A stretch of DNA of 64,000 nt. Origin: Capronia americana (lineage: Eukaryota; Ascomycota; Eurotiomycetes; Chaetothyriales; Herpotrichiellaceae). The stretch's first letter is position 1. Each line of letters begins with the position of its first letter. Below the pieces are notes generated by a model that worked only from the letters and a program-made list of their open reading frames with translations, was not told where the DNA came from and ran no database searches. Positions 23,601 to 33,093 of this stretch are shown in pieces. Location of the stretch: contig JADWQD010000006.1 in assembly GCA_016110215.1 (NCBI GenBank), forward strand, positions 806,001 to 870,000, read 5' to 3'. The position numbers and the translations under genes were made by a program.

Positions 23601-24138
23601 TGACGAGCCTGCAACTACTGCGGTCGATCCAAGTTCAGAAGGGCCATCTAGCCCAGCAGCTTCGTCAAGACGCCACCCACGTGCGAAATTTACGGTTGTT
23701 GAGCGGTTCGAACACGAGAAAGTGATGGACTTTGACACAACTCTCACAGACGCGATTGAACGTGTCCTGAACGAGACCGAGGCAGCGCGGCAAAAGTCGG
23801 TTACGACATCCAGAACACACTCAAGGACGGCATCTGCTGCTACCACCACTTCCGCCAAATCCATGCCACTCGCAATTTCTGGTTCCGGGAAAAACAGAAC
23901 CTGGCAACCAGCCTCTACGACGGCGCAGTCAGGGTGCCGGCAGGCAGTGGTTGGCGCGTTGGAGGAAGTCGTGAAAAGTGTAAATGATGATCTGGCCAAG
24001 CACCATCGCCGTCGTGGCGCCGACGGCCAGGTCACCATTGATGGGGATGCGGTGAAGCAAGAAATGAAGCAGGACAATGTCCTGCGCGAAGGAGTGAAGA
24101 AGTGGCTCCTTAACGTCGAAACGAGAAGCGTCTGGTGA
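20665..24138 (+). CDS. LST4: Folliculin-interacting protein (FNIP) / Lst4 homologue
   Basis: A single exon of 1157 residues. FNIP-type blocks are visible: an N-terminal part (VRLIIAQDAFGTNDRPLLLFD and NVVDCMFGVSS), the strand VFAMGLLFYLPRP with the disordered insert before it, a central part (NWDVILRSLAVVEALAHNRI and RRIIFLLASFLPRNALAKQ) and a C-terminal DENN-type part (VAGYLKRYHEDFVLQGV, RWAHVCTTLLADFRTFTIQRLTLKRMM). Lst4 pairs with Lst7 (folliculin) as GAP for the Rag GTPase Gtr2 at the vacuole, which signals amino-acid supply to TORC1. It lies in tandem with Iml1, whose first ATG is only about 145 bp downstream. The name rests on recognised family motifs; the symbol follows the yeast orthologue. 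Confidence 0.88.
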   Translation: MLGRLIQGYARGSQLESATDETHTRTLLWPEAHHDGRSGSASPPTTPFGSPTVRISPFDDRAGLELSDTRDVRLIIAQDAFGTNDRPLLLFDTQPVDARDSTTAQRTGSSSQPAGQPARAGPGTPMMGHFRNRSSTISGGPASWTRPNKESETTDHLSNVVDCMFGVSSAAKSGSSTKLHFLPGDQTPVSDLSPRAPTSNVPATAPSRTPLLRAKTAISPDNTHTPLPPVKGPAPEPRDAILVTRMFPVALPEAQDDLRHHRRSSAGQTNSPSPISDRKDEQADSPIQPKKPKLVEKKTPVFAMGLLFYLPRPGDVRPSTSSARPPSRASFTASSTPNSQGSGSFSSWTFLNAIPEHLWTDESSTYLSDKGIEIVVRNWDVILRSLAVVEALAHNRISALLQEVDFALISSAAKAPKGPYEQRTNQRNIYLRSPNRLSQFPELQRAAKHALWRISYALRIPRVLTGLGLDNGGHWLDEARYLVRLCGSKQQNFFLFNLLTAFLGSHTEWLERIGPDWYRKQFRALHKGRAPPSNLASRTVIICDNRSMARRIIFLLASFLPRNALAKQRSDVLSPLLTPNIGSSSPANRGLHEGSLRRHAHNKSRDGPVSFPRRDISGLSTSVSSSESVSAISRAIRSNTRLAVSRSEVEPGSSRQTSVFAPTDGPGQAHKTNATSSTATPGVGTPIPHFTIKTDSYFPEAAIVDGDTTVAEADLARILRRDSTNQTRSRAPSINWGSLVSNVSGFWTKRQDSTASTNEMASTAATGSLSERRRLAPRSVPIQGRLPSQLEAMVDEAARLRRDGASDHQNGHTASHHPFIDAGDVRPPQLTVDDKDGVIDVDLNLPGFIGWNDGKSPSSSLQHHSPSFASTDEGGSSYSSRSFGVDAPGSNPPNVAGYLKRYHEDFVLQGVKAYPELQSEVEQSMTREEAPMGVFCVSLPEERSKERWAHVCTTLLADFRTFTIQRLTLKRMMYKEAVVDEPATTAVDPSSEGPSSPAASSRRHPRAKFTVVERFEHEKVMDFDTTLTDAIERVLNETEAARQKSVTTSRTHSRTASAATTTSAKSMPLAISGSGKNRTWQPASTTAQSGCRQAVVGALEEVVKSVNDDLAKHHRRRGADGQVTIDGDAVKQEMKQDNVLREGVKKWLLNVETRSVW

Positions 24139-24283
24139 GGACAAAGAAGGGGCAATTGGGGCATGCGCGAGGTACCCGAGCTGTACATATGACGACTGAT
24201 GAACCCCTTTCTGCTTGTGGCCACTGTGCCGACACGATGATACCCTTTAGAGCAGATATGTGTTAGTAGTACAAGTGCTTTTG

Positions 24284-27200
24284 ATGAAGGCGAATGAAGA
24301 AGAATCTTGTGCCGTGCCATGGCTGCGTTTTGGTCGCAGTTTCCTCTCGCTGCATCGACCTCCATCGCGGGTTCCAACTGGCCAGGTTGCGAAACGGTGG
24401 CACCAGGCGCAACTGTCCCCAACCGTCATGGCGAGTCACGTGGTTGCGTGTTTGGCTTGGCGTGTGGCTCGACGACTCGATTCACTTTCGTCTCCGGCTA
24501 GCATCAGACGCTCCTCAATCACCGCCGACGATGACATCGAGACGCACCCGTCCATGGAACGGAAAACGGCGCATCGGAGAACCAGTAGCGGCTCGACCTT
24601 GCGGGCGACGCTCAGCTCTCAGTCTGCACCACCACCTCCAACGTCCGTTCGCGCCTCTCTCTGGGTCCACGATGACAACTTCTCTCCGGAGGATGTCCTC
24701 CTCAACGAATCCGTTTTGGAAGACTTGGCGATCCGCGAGGGCAGCCTGATCAAAATATTCCCCGCGCCGGAGACGTCGGACGTTCGTGACTTCCAGTCGC
24801 CAGACAGTGAGCAGGGCGACTCGATGCGCAACACCGGACCTCCAGCAGAGGCCGATGACTTCTCCGGCTGGAAGGATCATTACCTTTGTATAGCCAAATT
24901 TGCGCCCGCTGACTTCAAGGCGAGGCAGGCTAATTTGCAGGTCTCGATCAAGGGGCACATTGCGACGGCCTTTGGCTTTCGGCCACGATCCCATGTCCGC
25001 ATAGTCCCTGCTTCATTCGAGGAATGTACAGCATCTCATGTCGAATTCAGTTTCAGAGACACCTACCTTGCCAGATCGGACATGTGGCGCCTGGTCGGGC
25101 AGGAACTGGCTGGTAGAACAGTATATGCTGGGCAGAAGATCACCTACATGGGCACGATCAAGCTTACAGTCAAAGCGATTCATGTGCATCACCACAGGGC
25201 TTCGACGGCATTCTTTGCTGGCACAACAATCCCCATCTTCCGCAGCGAGGCTGCACGCTATGTGCTCTTCATCCAGATGTCAAGTGAAATGTGGGACTTC
25301 GACTCCGAGGGTAACGGGGAGATCATGTTCAACAGGGTGATCAATGGCTTCCTCCCGGACCTCTTCAAGCGGTGGACCGATCTAGAAGTTCGGCACCTTG
25401 TCAGCATTGTGCTGTTTGGGCGGCTGGAATACGACAAGGTCGACCTTGCGAGGAACAAGGATAGGAGACTGGAAGTGGCACCGACATCAGGCGCGCCCAA
25501 CATGACGGCTCGTCAGCACCAGGACTTCTATCGCGTCGTTGTCACAGACATGGCTAGCGCGCAATGGACCACCATCCTGGATGAGCTGAAGAAAGACTTT
25601 CGCGTCTTCCTGAGGGACATATCCCTGCACACGTCTAACCACGATGAGATAGTCAAGGACGATACCAAGTCTCGGCCGGTACGCATCGCTGGAAGGCCGA
25701 GTACGGCCCTGAAAGGGAACATCCTCGAAGCCATCAATATTGCCAGCACCCAATTCGCACACGACTTTGAGGACCGAGATCTGATCCGGACCGGGGTCTC
25801 CATTGTGGTAGTCACCGCCGGCACTGGATTGTTCGAAGTCAACCGGGATCTGCTCAACTTGACATCGCAGAACTTGACGAACAATGGCGTTGGTATTGAC
25901 ATTGTTTGTCTGTCGAAAATGCCCCTGCACTCGGTGCCCTTGTTCAAGTATCGCTCAGTTGGAGCCGAAGAACCGCTTTTGTCCTCGGTGACTGAAGATG
26001 CCAGCGCTGAAGAACGCCACTACTCATCGAGTACCAGCTTCTTTGACTCTGTTCAACCCAGGAAGCTCTCACCGGCGGTCTCATCCACCGCCACGAACAG
26101 CACCCGATTTTTCGCAAGCTTCATGTCAGGATGGAGCAATGGTGGCCTTCAGGGGTGGAGCTACGGTATTCCTCAGTGGATTGATCTGTCGTACTGGTCG
26201 GCCGACACCGAGGTCCTGGAGGTCGGAACATTAGCAGATGCAAGCAGGGCGATAGACGGCCCCTCCAAACACAAGAAGGGCCCCTTTGTGCCTCGAGTCA
26301 GGATGTATGAGATACAGATGATGGGTCTCATGGAGTTGGGTATGGCAGATATGAGCATACCGTACATGACAGAGACCCACGGTGCGGCTCTACGCCGACC
26401 CAAGCGCAGGATCTCGAAACACCATCGTGCGAGCGGGAGTCGGAGTCTATCGCACTCTCCTACTCTATCACGCAAAAGTCGTCTCAGTGCCGAGCCGAGG
26501 CGACCGGCCCCGGGGCTGCTTTCCTCACATGCTAAAGCATTTGGGAGTGTATTCGACCGGATGGACGAATATGACCAGGCATTGTTCCAGATGCAGGTCA
26601 GCTCAGAAGCCACTTTGAAAGCACCGAAGGCACAGAGCAGTCCTTCGACGGTTATCGGCACCACGCCATCCACCTCTTCAGAAAAGTCTGAGCAAGATAT
26701 CAAAGCACCCAAATCTGGGTCAGGATTGACCAAGGTACTCACGAATAAATCGTTGAATTCGCCCTTTCGACCGCAACTGCCCTCCCTTGTCTCTTCCGAC
26801 GCCTCGAGTCCTAACACGACGATCAAGAGGACGCCCGACGCTGCAAAGGTCAATCGCACTCTGAATTATGCCCTACGGGGCCTGGCCCCGCCTATCCGTG
26901 CTGTTGCTAGTACCGAAGTCAATATAACCAACGCGCAGGCACAACTGCCTTTCGGTAACCTAGGGCATTCACGACCCACTGTGGCTACAACAGCAGCAAG
27001 CATCCGCTCGATCTCAACTAACAGTGTGGTCATGGAAAAGAACTATGCAAGCCCTGCCGCTTCAGAGAGATCTCCTCATCCCCAAGGTCGTCTCGATGAA
27101 GCTCCGTCGAAACCGATCTCGATCAACACCCCGCTGCGTAAAGTACGCGACGATGGACTCGGCGAGTCTCAGGGGTCGAACTCGACAGCGCGGCGGATCA

Positions 27201-30200
27201 AGAATCATATCTCGGTGGCCAAAGCTGACACCGGGTCCACACACGAACCCGACAGTGAGTCATCAATCTCTACAGAGAGCGACGTTTCGGATGTTTCGGA
27301 CGGTATGGAAACGGCCGATAGCCAGCTCGGGATGTCGGTGGCAAGCTCAGTGCCCAAGAGCACGCTCCCCTTCGTCCGCAATGTCAATGCGTCCAATCCG
27401 TTGAAAAGGCATCCCGAAAGGGAGACACTTTACGGCAGGTGGCAGCATCTCTACCCCCGGAAACCACGTGCCGCTACCGTGAAATGGAGGTCTCTATGTA
27501 CTCCTGCTTCAGTTCCGTTGACGACAGAAGACTTCCCCACGAAGGACGAGCTTGAAATGGACTTTGACTCTACGACCTACGAGCTGACTCTGACCCGTTC
27601 AAACGAGCTGCTCGAGGAACCTGAGTCTCGTGATCTCCTGCTCCGTGAAATGCTGGCTCTGAGATTTGCACACGGCTATCAACTGGTAGTAGGTCCTGCA
27701 TTGCTCGAGACGTTGGGCCCTGGTACATGCGACAGCTCTTCTTTCTTCACACCCAACCTGGTAAGGCCTGACGGGTCCTTCATCGTCATGTCCATGGGCA
27801 ACACGATACAGAAGATATCCCTGGTGCAAGAGGATCGCCTCCAGGTGACCAGGTATTTCCGACGACCACCAACCGTCAAACCTTCAGCTCCGCAACAAAT
27901 CAGCTACTATCCCAACATCCGAACCATTCTTTCTGGAGCGTATAAGCTTCGAGACATGCACTTCAATGGGTTCTCCGAGCAGTATCCGTGGGAGGCGGCT
28001 GACAAGTATCTCGAGAACCTGCAGAGACAGCCAGATGTGGATGTGCAGGCTCTTCGTTTCTGGCGTGCTCGATTTGTGCTCATCCCCGTAGCGCCACCAG
28101 CAAGCTCCTGGAGACCGGCATCCTCTGAACCGGAAGAAAGCGAAGAAGAAATTCATCTGCGCGGCATTCGGGCATTGACCCAAATGTGGCAGAGAGCTCG
28201 ATACGTCCCTCTCGACGAGCGAAGACCGGCTCACAATCGCCTCAATACCGTGAAAAGGAAGGATCGGAACCCTTTGAGGATCAATCTTGAGACCCTCAAC
28301 CCATCCGAGTTGGTGGCGACCGAGCTAGACAAGCTTGTTGCCGCTGAGGAAGCCGGGGAAGGCCAGAATACCCAGCTTCTACCCGAATCGGAACAATTCG
28401 AACGAGATTCATTCGCCCTACCCAAATTAGCTCAAGCACTCCAAGGCGAGAATGGCATCGAGATCAAGACGAGAAGGTGGCACTGGCGACTCCATTATAG
28501 CTGCTTCATGGGCGAAGATCTCACCAACTGGCTTGTGCACAACTTCAGGGATATTGACACCAGAGAAGAGGCGGTAGAGCTCGGCAATGATCTTATGAAG
28601 GAGAACCTCTTCGAACACGTCAACAGCAAGCACATCTTCAAGGACGGAAACTATTTCTACTCGATCAAACCGGAGTTTCGAACCCAGCGGTCAGACGCGA
28701 GACAGTCGTGGTTTCCCGCAAGCCGTCGCTCAGAGCGATCGGTCCCGCCGACCCCGGCGACGGAGCACCCTAACCGTGAGGTGCTGAGCGGCAGATCTCG
28801 TTCAGGCTCAAATCTTGCGGTCCACGGACAAGTTGCCTCGGAGCTTGCAAAGACGCTGGCCGACAAGAAGAAGCGGACAGTCACCTTGAGCAAGATGATC
28901 CGCATCGACGTGGACACCCGAAGACGGTCCAACAGGCCGGAGATCGTTAACCTGCACTACGACAGAATCCACAACCCCGAGAACTGTTATCACCTCGAGC
29001 TCTCTTGGCTGAATACGACTTCCAAATTGGTCGACGATGCCATCGTTGGCTGGACGACCCAGGCCGAGAAGTACGGACTCAAGCTGGTTGAAGTGCCTAT
29101 CGCGGAAGCTTTCAAGGTTCCCGAGCACGAACCCTTCCGTGCCGCTTATCGAGTCAAGCTCGCCCTCGATCCACCTCGCCGCAGCGCAGCCACCTCGGTG
29201 TACTTCACTGCGGTGGCGTTTGGACCTCAAGCGCCTCTCAAGGAGGACGTTCATTTCTACCAGAAAGCCCTGCTGAAGCGCTTCAACTTCGTGCTCGACC
29301 TCGAAGCACCGTCTGAGTTTCCCGAAAACGTCGAGATCAAGTATTCCTGGGGAGATCTCGACTACCGATACACACAGTTCGTGCATCGCTCGGGCGTGTG
29401 CCTTGCGCAAATCACCGATGAAGGCGACCTCCTCCTTCTTGCGAACAGGCTGTACAACTCGCGCCAAGCCTCCGCAAAGGAGACGTCCAAGTTCGACAGT
29501 AGCAAGAAGGACAACCTGACGCCAAACACATCCAGCACCATGCTCCTGCGGCCCCAAACACTCACGTCGACACATTCCGCACCACTGCCGAGCATGCAAG
29601 CCTCGGGCATCATCGGCCTGAATGTCCAATCTCCACATACGGGGCCCTACGCTTCACCACTCATCCGACCCCTCAAGTCGACGCCAATTCCGCCAACCAT
29701 CCCCGATATGCGCACCTCGTCGTCATGCGACAACGGCAACCACATCTCCAGCAATCCCATCTTCATCGGCCCGGCCATAAACCAACAACCCATTCCAAGC
29801 ACCAATCTCGCCATCCCCCAAACCCCCAAAGTCACAGCCGATGTCCTCGGCACGCGCCGGGCCCTCATTGCCTCCGGTCTCACCCACTACGTCACCCCGG
29901 AGCAGATAAAGGATGACATCGAGTCTTTCTGCCAGGACGTCACCCAGCTCGAGGACTTCTACAAGGAAGTTACAGCCACGTTGCTGCCCTTGCAACAGGC
30001 CGGCATGCGCGACCGGGAATCATCGCCCCAAATGGGCGCAACGACCAACGGGAAGGACTTGAGGGTTCGTACAGGCAAGACGAGCTCCAGTTTACTCAGG
30101 CCGGTTAGGGAGACGGAACTGGACAGCGAGAACGGCATGGACATGAATGTTGAGATCCCGGAGTTTAAATTGCCCGATCCGAAGTACGTTAATGTGAAGA

Positions 30201-30235
30201 GACAGACAGGAGGGGGTGTGTCCGGACAGGGTTGA
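24284..30235 (+). CDS. IML1: Iml1/DEPDC5, catalytic GAP subunit of the SEACIT/GATOR1 complex
   Basis: A single open frame, 1983 residues from the longest ATG. The conserved N-terminus (SLWVHDDNFSPEDVLLN) only begins about 115 residues in. ATGs at 24,428 and 24,554 are therefore serious alternatives, and 24,554 leaves more room for a promoter behind Lst4. Later blocks: the strongly conserved SSEMWDFDSEGNGEIMFNR and FLPDLFKRWTDLEVRHLVSIV, the Rossmann-like VVVTAGTGLFEVNRDLL with KMPLHSVPLFKY, a long Ser-rich linker, and a DEP domain at about 1378-1462 (RRWHWRLHYSCFMGEDLTNW). The C-terminal domain follows (YSWGDLDYRYTQFVHRSG). Iml1 with Npr2 and Npr3 stimulates GTP hydrolysis by Gtr1 and so shuts TORC1 down when amino acids are scarce. 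It acts at the vacuolar membrane. Confidence 0.95.
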   Translation: MKANEEESCAVPWLRFGRSFLSLHRPPSRVPTGQVAKRWHQAQLSPTVMASHVVACLAWRVARRLDSLSSPASIRRSSITADDDIETHPSMERKTAHRRTSSGSTLRATLSSQSAPPPPTSVRASLWVHDDNFSPEDVLLNESVLEDLAIREGSLIKIFPAPETSDVRDFQSPDSEQGDSMRNTGPPAEADDFSGWKDHYLCIAKFAPADFKARQANLQVSIKGHIATAFGFRPRSHVRIVPASFEECTASHVEFSFRDTYLARSDMWRLVGQELAGRTVYAGQKITYMGTIKLTVKAIHVHHHRASTAFFAGTTIPIFRSEAARYVLFIQMSSEMWDFDSEGNGEIMFNRVINGFLPDLFKRWTDLEVRHLVSIVLFGRLEYDKVDLARNKDRRLEVAPTSGAPNMTARQHQDFYRVVVTDMASAQWTTILDELKKDFRVFLRDISLHTSNHDEIVKDDTKSRPVRIAGRPSTALKGNILEAINIASTQFAHDFEDRDLIRTGVSIVVVTAGTGLFEVNRDLLNLTSQNLTNNGVGIDIVCLSKMPLHSVPLFKYRSVGAEEPLLSSVTEDASAEERHYSSSTSFFDSVQPRKLSPAVSSTATNSTRFFASFMSGWSNGGLQGWSYGIPQWIDLSYWSADTEVLEVGTLADASRAIDGPSKHKKGPFVPRVRMYEIQMMGLMELGMADMSIPYMTETHGAALRRPKRRISKHHRASGSRSLSHSPTLSRKSRLSAEPRRPAPGLLSSHAKAFGSVFDRMDEYDQALFQMQVSSEATLKAPKAQSSPSTVIGTTPSTSSEKSEQDIKAPKSGSGLTKVLTNKSLNSPFRPQLPSLVSSDASSPNTTIKRTPDAAKVNRTLNYALRGLAPPIRAVASTEVNITNAQAQLPFGNLGHSRPTVATTAASIRSISTNSVVMEKNYASPAASERSPHPQGRLDEAPSKPISINTPLRKVRDDGLGESQGSNSTARRIKNHISVAKADTGSTHEPDSESSISTESDVSDVSDGMETADSQLGMSVASSVPKSTLPFVRNVNASNPLKRHPERETLYGRWQHLYPRKPRAATVKWRSLCTPASVPLTTEDFPTKDELEMDFDSTTYELTLTRSNELLEEPESRDLLLREMLALRFAHGYQLVVGPALLETLGPGTCDSSSFFTPNLVRPDGSFIVMSMGNTIQKISLVQEDRLQVTRYFRRPPTVKPSAPQQISYYPNIRTILSGAYKLRDMHFNGFSEQYPWEAADKYLENLQRQPDVDVQALRFWRARFVLIPVAPPASSWRPASSEPEESEEEIHLRGIRALTQMWQRARYVPLDERRPAHNRLNTVKRKDRNPLRINLETLNPSELVATELDKLVAAEEAGEGQNTQLLPESEQFERDSFALPKLAQALQGENGIEIKTRRWHWRLHYSCFMGEDLTNWLVHNFRDIDTREEAVELGNDLMKENLFEHVNSKHIFKDGNYFYSIKPEFRTQRSDARQSWFPASRRSERSVPPTPATEHPNREVLSGRSRSGSNLAVHGQVASELAKTLADKKKRTVTLSKMIRIDVDTRRRSNRPEIVNLHYDRIHNPENCYHLELSWLNTTSKLVDDAIVGWTTQAEKYGLKLVEVPIAEAFKVPEHEPFRAAYRVKLALDPPRRSAATSVYFTAVAFGPQAPLKEDVHFYQKALLKRFNFVLDLEAPSEFPENVEIKYSWGDLDYRYTQFVHRSGVCLAQITDEGDLLLLANRLYNSRQASAKETSKFDSSKKDNLTPNTSSTMLLRPQTLTSTHSAPLPSMQASGIIGLNVQSPHTGPYASPLIRPLKSTPIPPTIPDMRTSSSCDNGNHISSNPIFIGPAINQQPIPSTNLAIPQTPKVTADVLGTRRALIASGLTHYVTPEQIKDDIESFCQDVTQLEDFYKEVTATLLPLQQAGMRDRESSPQMGATTNGKDLRVRTGKTSSSLLRPVRETELDSENGMDMNVEIPEFKLPDPKYVNVKRQTGGGVSGQG

Positions 30236-31134
30236 TAAGACGGCAATGCATGATATGACGAGACACCACGAGTACATGGCCGCAGAGGACGAGGTTCATG
30301 TAGGACGAAGCCGACCGCAGCTCGACACTCGTCCCCTCGCGCCGCTTTACACACCGCGAAGAAGAAGACGAAGACACGTTAACCCTAACCCCTATTATCC
30401 TGTATCCTGTATCCGAATCTAGATGTATCCAAACTCGACTATCTTGTTCTTCAAATTCTTGTATAATATCATGATTACCGCCTGAGCGTGAGAGTGGTCA
30501 GAGCGTCAGAACCTGTGGAGATCAACCTGGCAAGCCTAAATAAGACGGACCGAAATTGTGGCTATATACTGTATACAGATGGTTCTTTCATCTTGGTCTG
30601 ATCTCTGTTTCAACATGTCCTATATATCCCGACGAAGGACGGTCGTAGTCATTCTCATTCTCATTCTCATTCTCATTCTCATTCTCATTCTCATTCTCAT
30701 TCTCATTCTCATTCTCATTCTCACTCTCATTCTCACTCTCATTCTCATTCTCATTCTCATTCTCATTCTCATTCTCATTCTCACTCTCATTCTCACTGAC
30801 ATACTACTCGGCTACTACCTCTTTTACTCGAGAACGAAAAACCTGACTGCTATATACGGTTTGATCCTAGAGGGTGAGCGAAGGCCGCTTTAGCCTGAGC
30901 TGCATCACTGAGCACCCAGTGAGCCTCCCTGAGCACTGCCTGAGCAATCCGCTTGGGGTCCCAATCCGGACCCGAGGCGATCGGCTATACAGTACCTGCC
31001 TCTCGGCTAGGCATCCGTTTCAGACGGGCGTCGAGAACTTGACAGATTCCCTGTCCTTACGCTGCTGCCTAAAGTCTATCAACAGAGCCGTGGTTTCTTT
31101 AAAAGGCTCACGGATGTATGGACTGTCACTGTGT
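30236..31134. other. Convergent intergenic region with simple repeat
   Basis: About 900 bp between the 3' ends of Iml1 and a HET gene. It contains a 150 bp TCATTC hexanucleotide array and, at 30,379-30,393, a two-unit telomere-like TTAACCCTAACCCCT. No gene supported. Confidence 0.6.
30649..30798. repeat. (TCATTC)n hexanucleotide array
   Basis: About 25 units of TCATTC on the plus strand, some with a T-to-C change giving TCACTC. It produces artificial Ile-Leu repeat reading frames that are not genes. Confidence 0.95.
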
Positions 31135-33093
31135 CTAGATGAGAATCATTTCACAGCATTTACCCTCTTCAAAGGCTTCGCCTTTCATGATCCCATGAAC
31201 GTAACAGTCGCCAACGAAAGACCAGTACTCTGTTCCTTTCTCAGGGCGCAGAACTAGGGGCTTCTTGCTTCCTTTCACCAGAAAAATTTGATCTTGCACT
31301 TGCGTTCCCCTCGGTAGCAGAGCAAGGTAGCTCTTGGCCGTCTGACCCAGTCTGCGTCCCACACAGGGACCTAGCACCGTCAACATAAAATCTTCCCAGT
31401 CTAGCCAATTTCCTGTGCGCGATGCCAGTCGGTGCAACATCCATAAAGATCTCTGCAGTAAGACTTGCCGAAATGGCAGACGGGCGACTGCGCGATGCAC
31501 CGAGCGGCTGCAGTACCCACAATTCTTGAAATTCTGCCCCAGTCGGTGATATCTCTTGAGGTCTTTCGCTGCACTGCCGGCAGAAAGAACGTTGAGAAAA
31601 ATATCGGCTTGGTCTTCATTGGTAGGCTCGAGCCTGGCACCCTTGGTAACGGAGGTTTTCCACGCCTCATATACTCGGAACGGAGAAAAAAGCGACTCTT
31701 CGTCATCTTGCGCTGAATGCAACAGCTCGTTCAAGTCTTCGTCCAGGACATTCGGCTCATACACTTCCCATAGCATTGAGACTGTGTCAAAGTACATACC
31801 CTCAATCCTCAGTACACCATCTTCATTGTAATCTTGAGGTCTTGCAGATGTCATCTGGCTGGCCCTCAACTCGCATTGTCCAGGGTGTGATGCAATCCTT
31901 GTTCCACCCAGAACAAGTGATAGTGATACCCCTGCCCGCTGCCTCCAGTCTGGTATCCACGTAGGTAATGGAGGCTGCGCAGTGGATATTGGGCGAGGAA
32001 TTGATAAAATGTCGAGACAACGGTCGCGGTTAAGTACAGCTAGAGCCACCTCACCGTAGACCCTGGAAAGACTGGCGCGGTAGTCAATTCGGATTCGAAG
32101 AGTGTCGCTATCAGACGACAAGGAGTAAAGGGCGAATACTCTATCCTTTGGGTCTGTAGCCTCCATGACCCTTGCCGTAAGCAGTAGGCGAAGAAACGGG
32201 ATCGTTCGCGATAGTCGCAAGCCTTCTACGAGCTGGATAAAATGCAAGCTCGAATCTAGACCTCCTACGTGCTCCCAATGGTGAAGTCCACTTTCAATGA
32301 TCCATTGAGCAGCTTCGGAGAACGTGTGCCAGTCCAAGCGGAGGCCGCCAGCAAAGACGGTGGCTTTTTGAGAAGCCACGACTTCTTGCAGAACCCAGAC
32401 TCGCATGAACCAGGGACTCCGAAGCAAACGACATAGACGGTTGATGTCGTAATGGCTTATATTGGCATTTCCATTTCCATTTTTCTGATGCTCGCGGTAC
32501 GCCTTCAACGCGTTTCCTTGCCTCAATTGTGTGGCAATGTGTCTAGCTTTCTGTGAGCTTCTGGCGTTGGCGATACGAGATACCCTGCTCTCAAAGTCGT
32601 CGAACATCCAGGAAAAACCAATGTCACCTAGCCAGACGATGACTTCTGTGGCAGCACGGTAGATGGCGGGCATCAGGCTAACTTGGGCGGACTTTTCGAT
32701 TAAGTTTCCCTGATTGATACTGATCTGGTCAATCCAGAAGAGCGTTGGTCTCCTGATAGCTTTGCTTATCCTCATAAGGCATTCATATAGCTTTTCGGTA
32801 ACTAGTAAACGCTGCTGATTGCATATGATCGGATAGTCTGCTGGGCCACTGCCCCAGCAATAAGACAGCGCAACAAATCTCGGTGGCTGCACGAGATAAG
32901 CATGATGAAGAAAACACTGTAATGCTCCGGCGTCGGTAGGGCGAGGAAGAAGCTCCAGCACCCGAATTTGTTGTTGGCTGTACACTGGGCCCAATATAGG
33001 GTTGTACCGGAATGGAGGAAAGGCAAACTTGGATACACGACAGACTCCAGGAGAAGGTGAGATGTCGTAGTCTGGTCGAAGCGGCCTCTCCAT
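31135..33093 (-). CDS. HET-domain (heterokaryon incompatibility) protein
   Basis: A complete single-exon frame of 652 residues. The HET domain begins near residue 74 with FVALSYCWGS, followed by LFWIDQISINQ (about 118-128) and MPAIYRAATEVIVWLGD (about 141-157); these are the standard HET motif blocks. The C-terminal two thirds (for example RSPWFMRVWVLQEV and DPKDRVFALYSLSSD) is the usual conserved partner region of fungal HET proteins. No NACHT, WD40 or other fused domain was seen. HET domains are TIR-like and trigger a cell-death reaction in non-self recognition between fungal strains, but most family members have no tested role. It lies about 3.5 kb from the transposon island. Confidence 0.93.
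   Translation of the reverse strand: MERPLRPDYDISPSPGVCRVSKFAFPPFRYNPILGPVYSQQQIRVLELLPRPTDAGALQCFLHHAYLVQPPRFVALSYCWGSGPADYPIICNQQRLLVTEKLYECLMRISKAIRRPTLFWIDQISINQGNLIEKSAQVSLMPAIYRAATEVIVWLGDIGFSWMFDDFESRVSRIANARSSQKARHIATQLRQGNALKAYREHQKNGNGNANISHYDINRLCRLLRSPWFMRVWVLQEVVASQKATVFAGGLRLDWHTFSEAAQWIIESGLHHWEHVGGLDSSLHFIQLVEGLRLSRTIPFLRLLLTARVMEATDPKDRVFALYSLSSDSDTLRIRIDYRASLSRVYGEVALAVLNRDRCLDILSIPRPISTAQPPLPTWIPDWRQRAGVSLSLVLGGTRIASHPGQCELRASQMTSARPQDYNEDGVLRIEGMYFDTVSMLWEVYEPNVLDEDLNELLHSAQDDEESLFSPFRVYEAWKTSVTKGARLEPTNEDQADIFLNVLSAGSAAKDLKRYHRLGQNFKNCGYCSRSVHRAVARLPFRQVLLQRSLWMLHRLASRTGNWLDWEDFMLTVLGPCVGRRLGQTAKSYLALLPRGTQVQDQIFLVKGSKKPLVLRPEKGTEYWSFVGDCYVHGIMKGEAFEEGKCCEMILI

Noticed and set aside
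28808..29638. 276-codon frame antisense to Iml1
   Set aside because: Opposite strand carries the conserved C-terminal region of Iml1; no independent support.
30379..30393. Telomere-like TTAACCCTAACCCCT
   Set aside because: Only two units, flanked by ordinary genes; not evidence of a telomere or a healed break.
30558..30893. Frame coding for Ile-Leu repeats
   Set aside because: Product of the TCATTC microsatellite; both strands give repetitive frames and there is no gene context.
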